NCBI GenBank assembly: GCA_964530325.1
Contig: CAZHAX010000033.1
Location: forward strand, 1-16,259
From: CAZHAX01 sp964530325
Lineage (GTDB): Bacteria; Chloroflexota; Anaerolineae; B4-G1
Direction: 5' to 3'
Length of the DNA stretch: 16,259 bases
This document shows, one piece after another, positions 14,748 through 16,259 of this stretch. The notes under the pieces were generated by a model. The model ran no database searches. It saw nothing but the letters and a program-made list of their open reading frames with translations, and was not told where the DNA came from. Position 1 is the stretch's first letter. Each line of letters starts with the position of its first letter. A program made the position numbers and the translations under genes.

Positions 14748-16259
14748 CTACCTACTGCTGCTCAACATGAGCGGCAGATAGACCCGATAGGGCATGAACT
14801 CCGCGCCGACGAAGCTGCTGACCGGCCCGTACGTATCCGGCACCCCTTTGCCGACCGCCTCGACCAGCCAGTAACGGTAGAGTGTACGAGGAGTGGCGCT
14901 CCGATCAATGAACTCGTAGGTGCTTCCTCCGCCCTGGGCCTCGACGTAGCCCACCAGCCTGGCGTCGCTGAGGACCGCGCTGGTGCCGCGGTAGACCTCA
15001 AACCCCTCGAGGTTGATCTCCGCGGCGGTCCCCCACTCAAGCACGACGCTCGCACCCTGCGCCTCTGCCCGGAGGTAGAGCAGCTCGATTGGCGTCGGGA
15101 TGCCCGGATCTCCAGGCACCGGTTCGGCGTCGTACTCTTCATTAGCCGGGTAATCGTAGATGTCCAACGCACCCGTGACCGTGACCACGTTCGTTGTTGT
15201 TATGTCGATGTCATGAGCAACGCGGAAGACCGTGATCAAGGTGAAGACCTGCCCAGGGGCCAGATCGGCTCCAAAGCCACTGGGGCCGGCAGCTGTTAGG
15301 TCGTACCAGGTCAACAGCCCGTTGTCCACATCGTTCGGATATGGCGTCGAATCGTGGAAGCTCAGATACCCATCATCGTACTGATCCAGGAGCGGCAGTT
15401 CGTCTATGGTCGTCAAACCCGTGTTGGTGATGGCGATGGTGAAGGTGACGTAGTTGGGGGCCAGGATGTCCATGTCGTATCCGACCAGTGTCTTGTTCAC
15501 GTCCACGGCGGGATCCTCAATATCCACGGGAGCGCTGTCCGTATCCGTCGCGTCCCCTCCCGGCGTCGTCCCTGTGGCCGTGACCACATTCCAGTAGGTG
15601 CCGGCGATGCCTGGCGCCGCGGTCACCGGGAAGGTGACGGTCAGGCTCTCAGCGGGGTCGAGTGACCCCAGGTCCCCCCAGGTCAGTTGCTGCCCGGAGA
15701 TCACGTCCGGATCCGACGGGCTTCCAGGACCTACGTAGTGGAAGTCAGCCGGCAATGTGTCCACCAGCGACACCGGGTCGAGCGTGACGCCACCTGTGTT
15801 GGTTATGCGAATCGTGTAGGTGATGGGTACGTTGCGGCCCGTAGAGCCAGGGGTGGCTGTCTTCTCCACGTCGATCGCCGCGACTCTGCCGGTGAGTACC
15901 GCGTCGTCCTGGTCGTCCTCGCCCGGCACGTCGTTGTCCGGCGTCGAGTCCGGATCATACTGGTCGCTGCCGTTCACCTGCGCGACGTTCGTGTAGCTCC
16001 CCGCCGCGGTGACGGTGGCGGTGATGTACAGCGTCTCGCTCGCCCCATTCGCCATAGTGCCGACTGTCCACAGGTTCGGCGTGTAGCTCCCCTGTGTGGC
16101 GCTCGAGCCCACGTAGTTCAGCCCCGCCGGGAGAATATCCTCCACGATCACGCTCGTCGCGCTGTCCGGCCCGGCGTTGACCAGCAGGATGGTGAACATC
16201 ACGTCCTGGCCCACATTGGGTGTAGCGTCGTCCACGCCCTTCGTCAGGCTCAGATCCGC
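14748..16259 (-). CDS. DUF11-repeat surface protein with FN3-like domain (N-terminus outside window)
   Basis: 503 residues are visible. The frame is open through the right edge, reading ADLSLTKGVDDATPNVG, the normal start of a DUF11 repeat, so the GTG at 16235 is not the true start. Three repeats of the conserved-repeat (DUF11) type can be seen, at about residues 1-123, 126-248 and 249-385. Each begins with a D/V-K-x motif and has an ITNTG or VNAGPDSAT core and a Thr-rich end. A fibronectin type III-like domain follows (about 391-485; VVLEWGTAAEINLEGFEVYRG, then YEFIDRSA, then YRYWLVEA). The end is YRVYLPLMLSSSR. Such proteins are secreted or attached to the cell surface, and the repeats act as spacers or adhesion modules. 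It is upstream of the C25 peptidase gene on the same strand. Confidence 0.93.
   Translation of the reverse strand, partial: ADLSLTKGVDDATPNVGQDVMFTILLVNAGPDSATSVIVEDILPAGLNYVGSSATQGSYTPNLWTVGTMANGASETLYITATVTAAGSYTNVAQVNGSDQYDPDSTPDNDVPGEDDQDDAVLTGRVAAIDVEKTATPGSTGRNVPITYTIRITNTGGVTLDPVSLVDTLPADFHYVGPGSPSDPDVISGQQLTWGDLGSLDPAESLTVTFPVTAAPGIAGTYWNVVTATGTTPGGDATDTDSAPVDIEDPAVDVNKTLVGYDMDILAPNYVTFTIAITNTGLTTIDELPLLDQYDDGYLSFHDSTPYPNDVDNGLLTWYDLTAAGPSGFGADLAPGQVFTLITVFRVAHDIDITTTNVVTVTGALDIYDYPANEEYDAEPVPGDPGIPTPIELLYLRAEAQGASVVLEWGTAAEINLEGFEVYRGTSAVLSDARLVGYVEAQGGGSTYEFIDRSATPRTLYRYWLVEAVGKGVPDTYGPVSSFVGAEFMPYRVYLPLMLSSSR

Overview
The window is GC-rich bacterial chromosome with densely packed genes and no RNA genes, insertion sequences or CRISPR seen. 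It is most consistent with Chloroflexota, probably an Anaerolineae-like lineage and possibly a metagenome-derived contig. The clues are the style of the secreted proteins (DUF11 repeats, an FN3-like domain and C-terminal YLPL tails), a T9SS-type C25 peptidase lacking the usual T9SS tail, and an aldehyde ferredoxin oxidoreductase (AOR) next to a polyferredoxin. This placement is inference from gene content, not phylogeny.

Left part (2-4671, + strand): a redox cluster. It holds the 3' end of a DUF6599-like gene, a membrane polyferredoxin that looks like NapH fused to NapG/MauM, a 701-aa AOR-family tungsten/molybdenum enzyme, and a small lipoprotein. The first three genes overlap or nearly touch and are probably one operon. 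The likely job is moving electrons between a cytoplasmic pterin enzyme and the membrane or the extracytoplasmic side. The AOR carries a six-unit, 21-bp (7-residue) degenerate tandem repeat and altered pterin-motif residues.

Middle part (4699-11591): an exported VIT/VWA protein on the - strand is divergent from radA. radA is followed by ftsK, which has its own extended -10 promoter. A 228-aa gene of unknown function lies immediately downstream of ftsK. radA and ftsK are housekeeping DNA repair and chromosome segregation genes.

Right part (11614-16259, all - strand): a large DUF11-repeat surface protein, open at the window edge, then a C25 (gingipain-family) peptidase, then a family 2 glycosyltransferase. 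The first two proteins end in the same short tail (YLPL followed by one residue and Leu), which may be an undescribed sorting or anchoring signal. The glycosyltransferase has a -10 box placed so close to its ATG that its mRNA should be leaderless.

No stretch longer than 300 bases lacks a gene. The largest gap is about 200 bases (6991-7189) and holds the VIT/VWA ribosome binding site and the radA promoter. I see no clear defence or mobile system. The best candidates for something undescribed are the fused polyferredoxin/AOR module, the repeat insertion in the AOR, and the shared YLPL tail.
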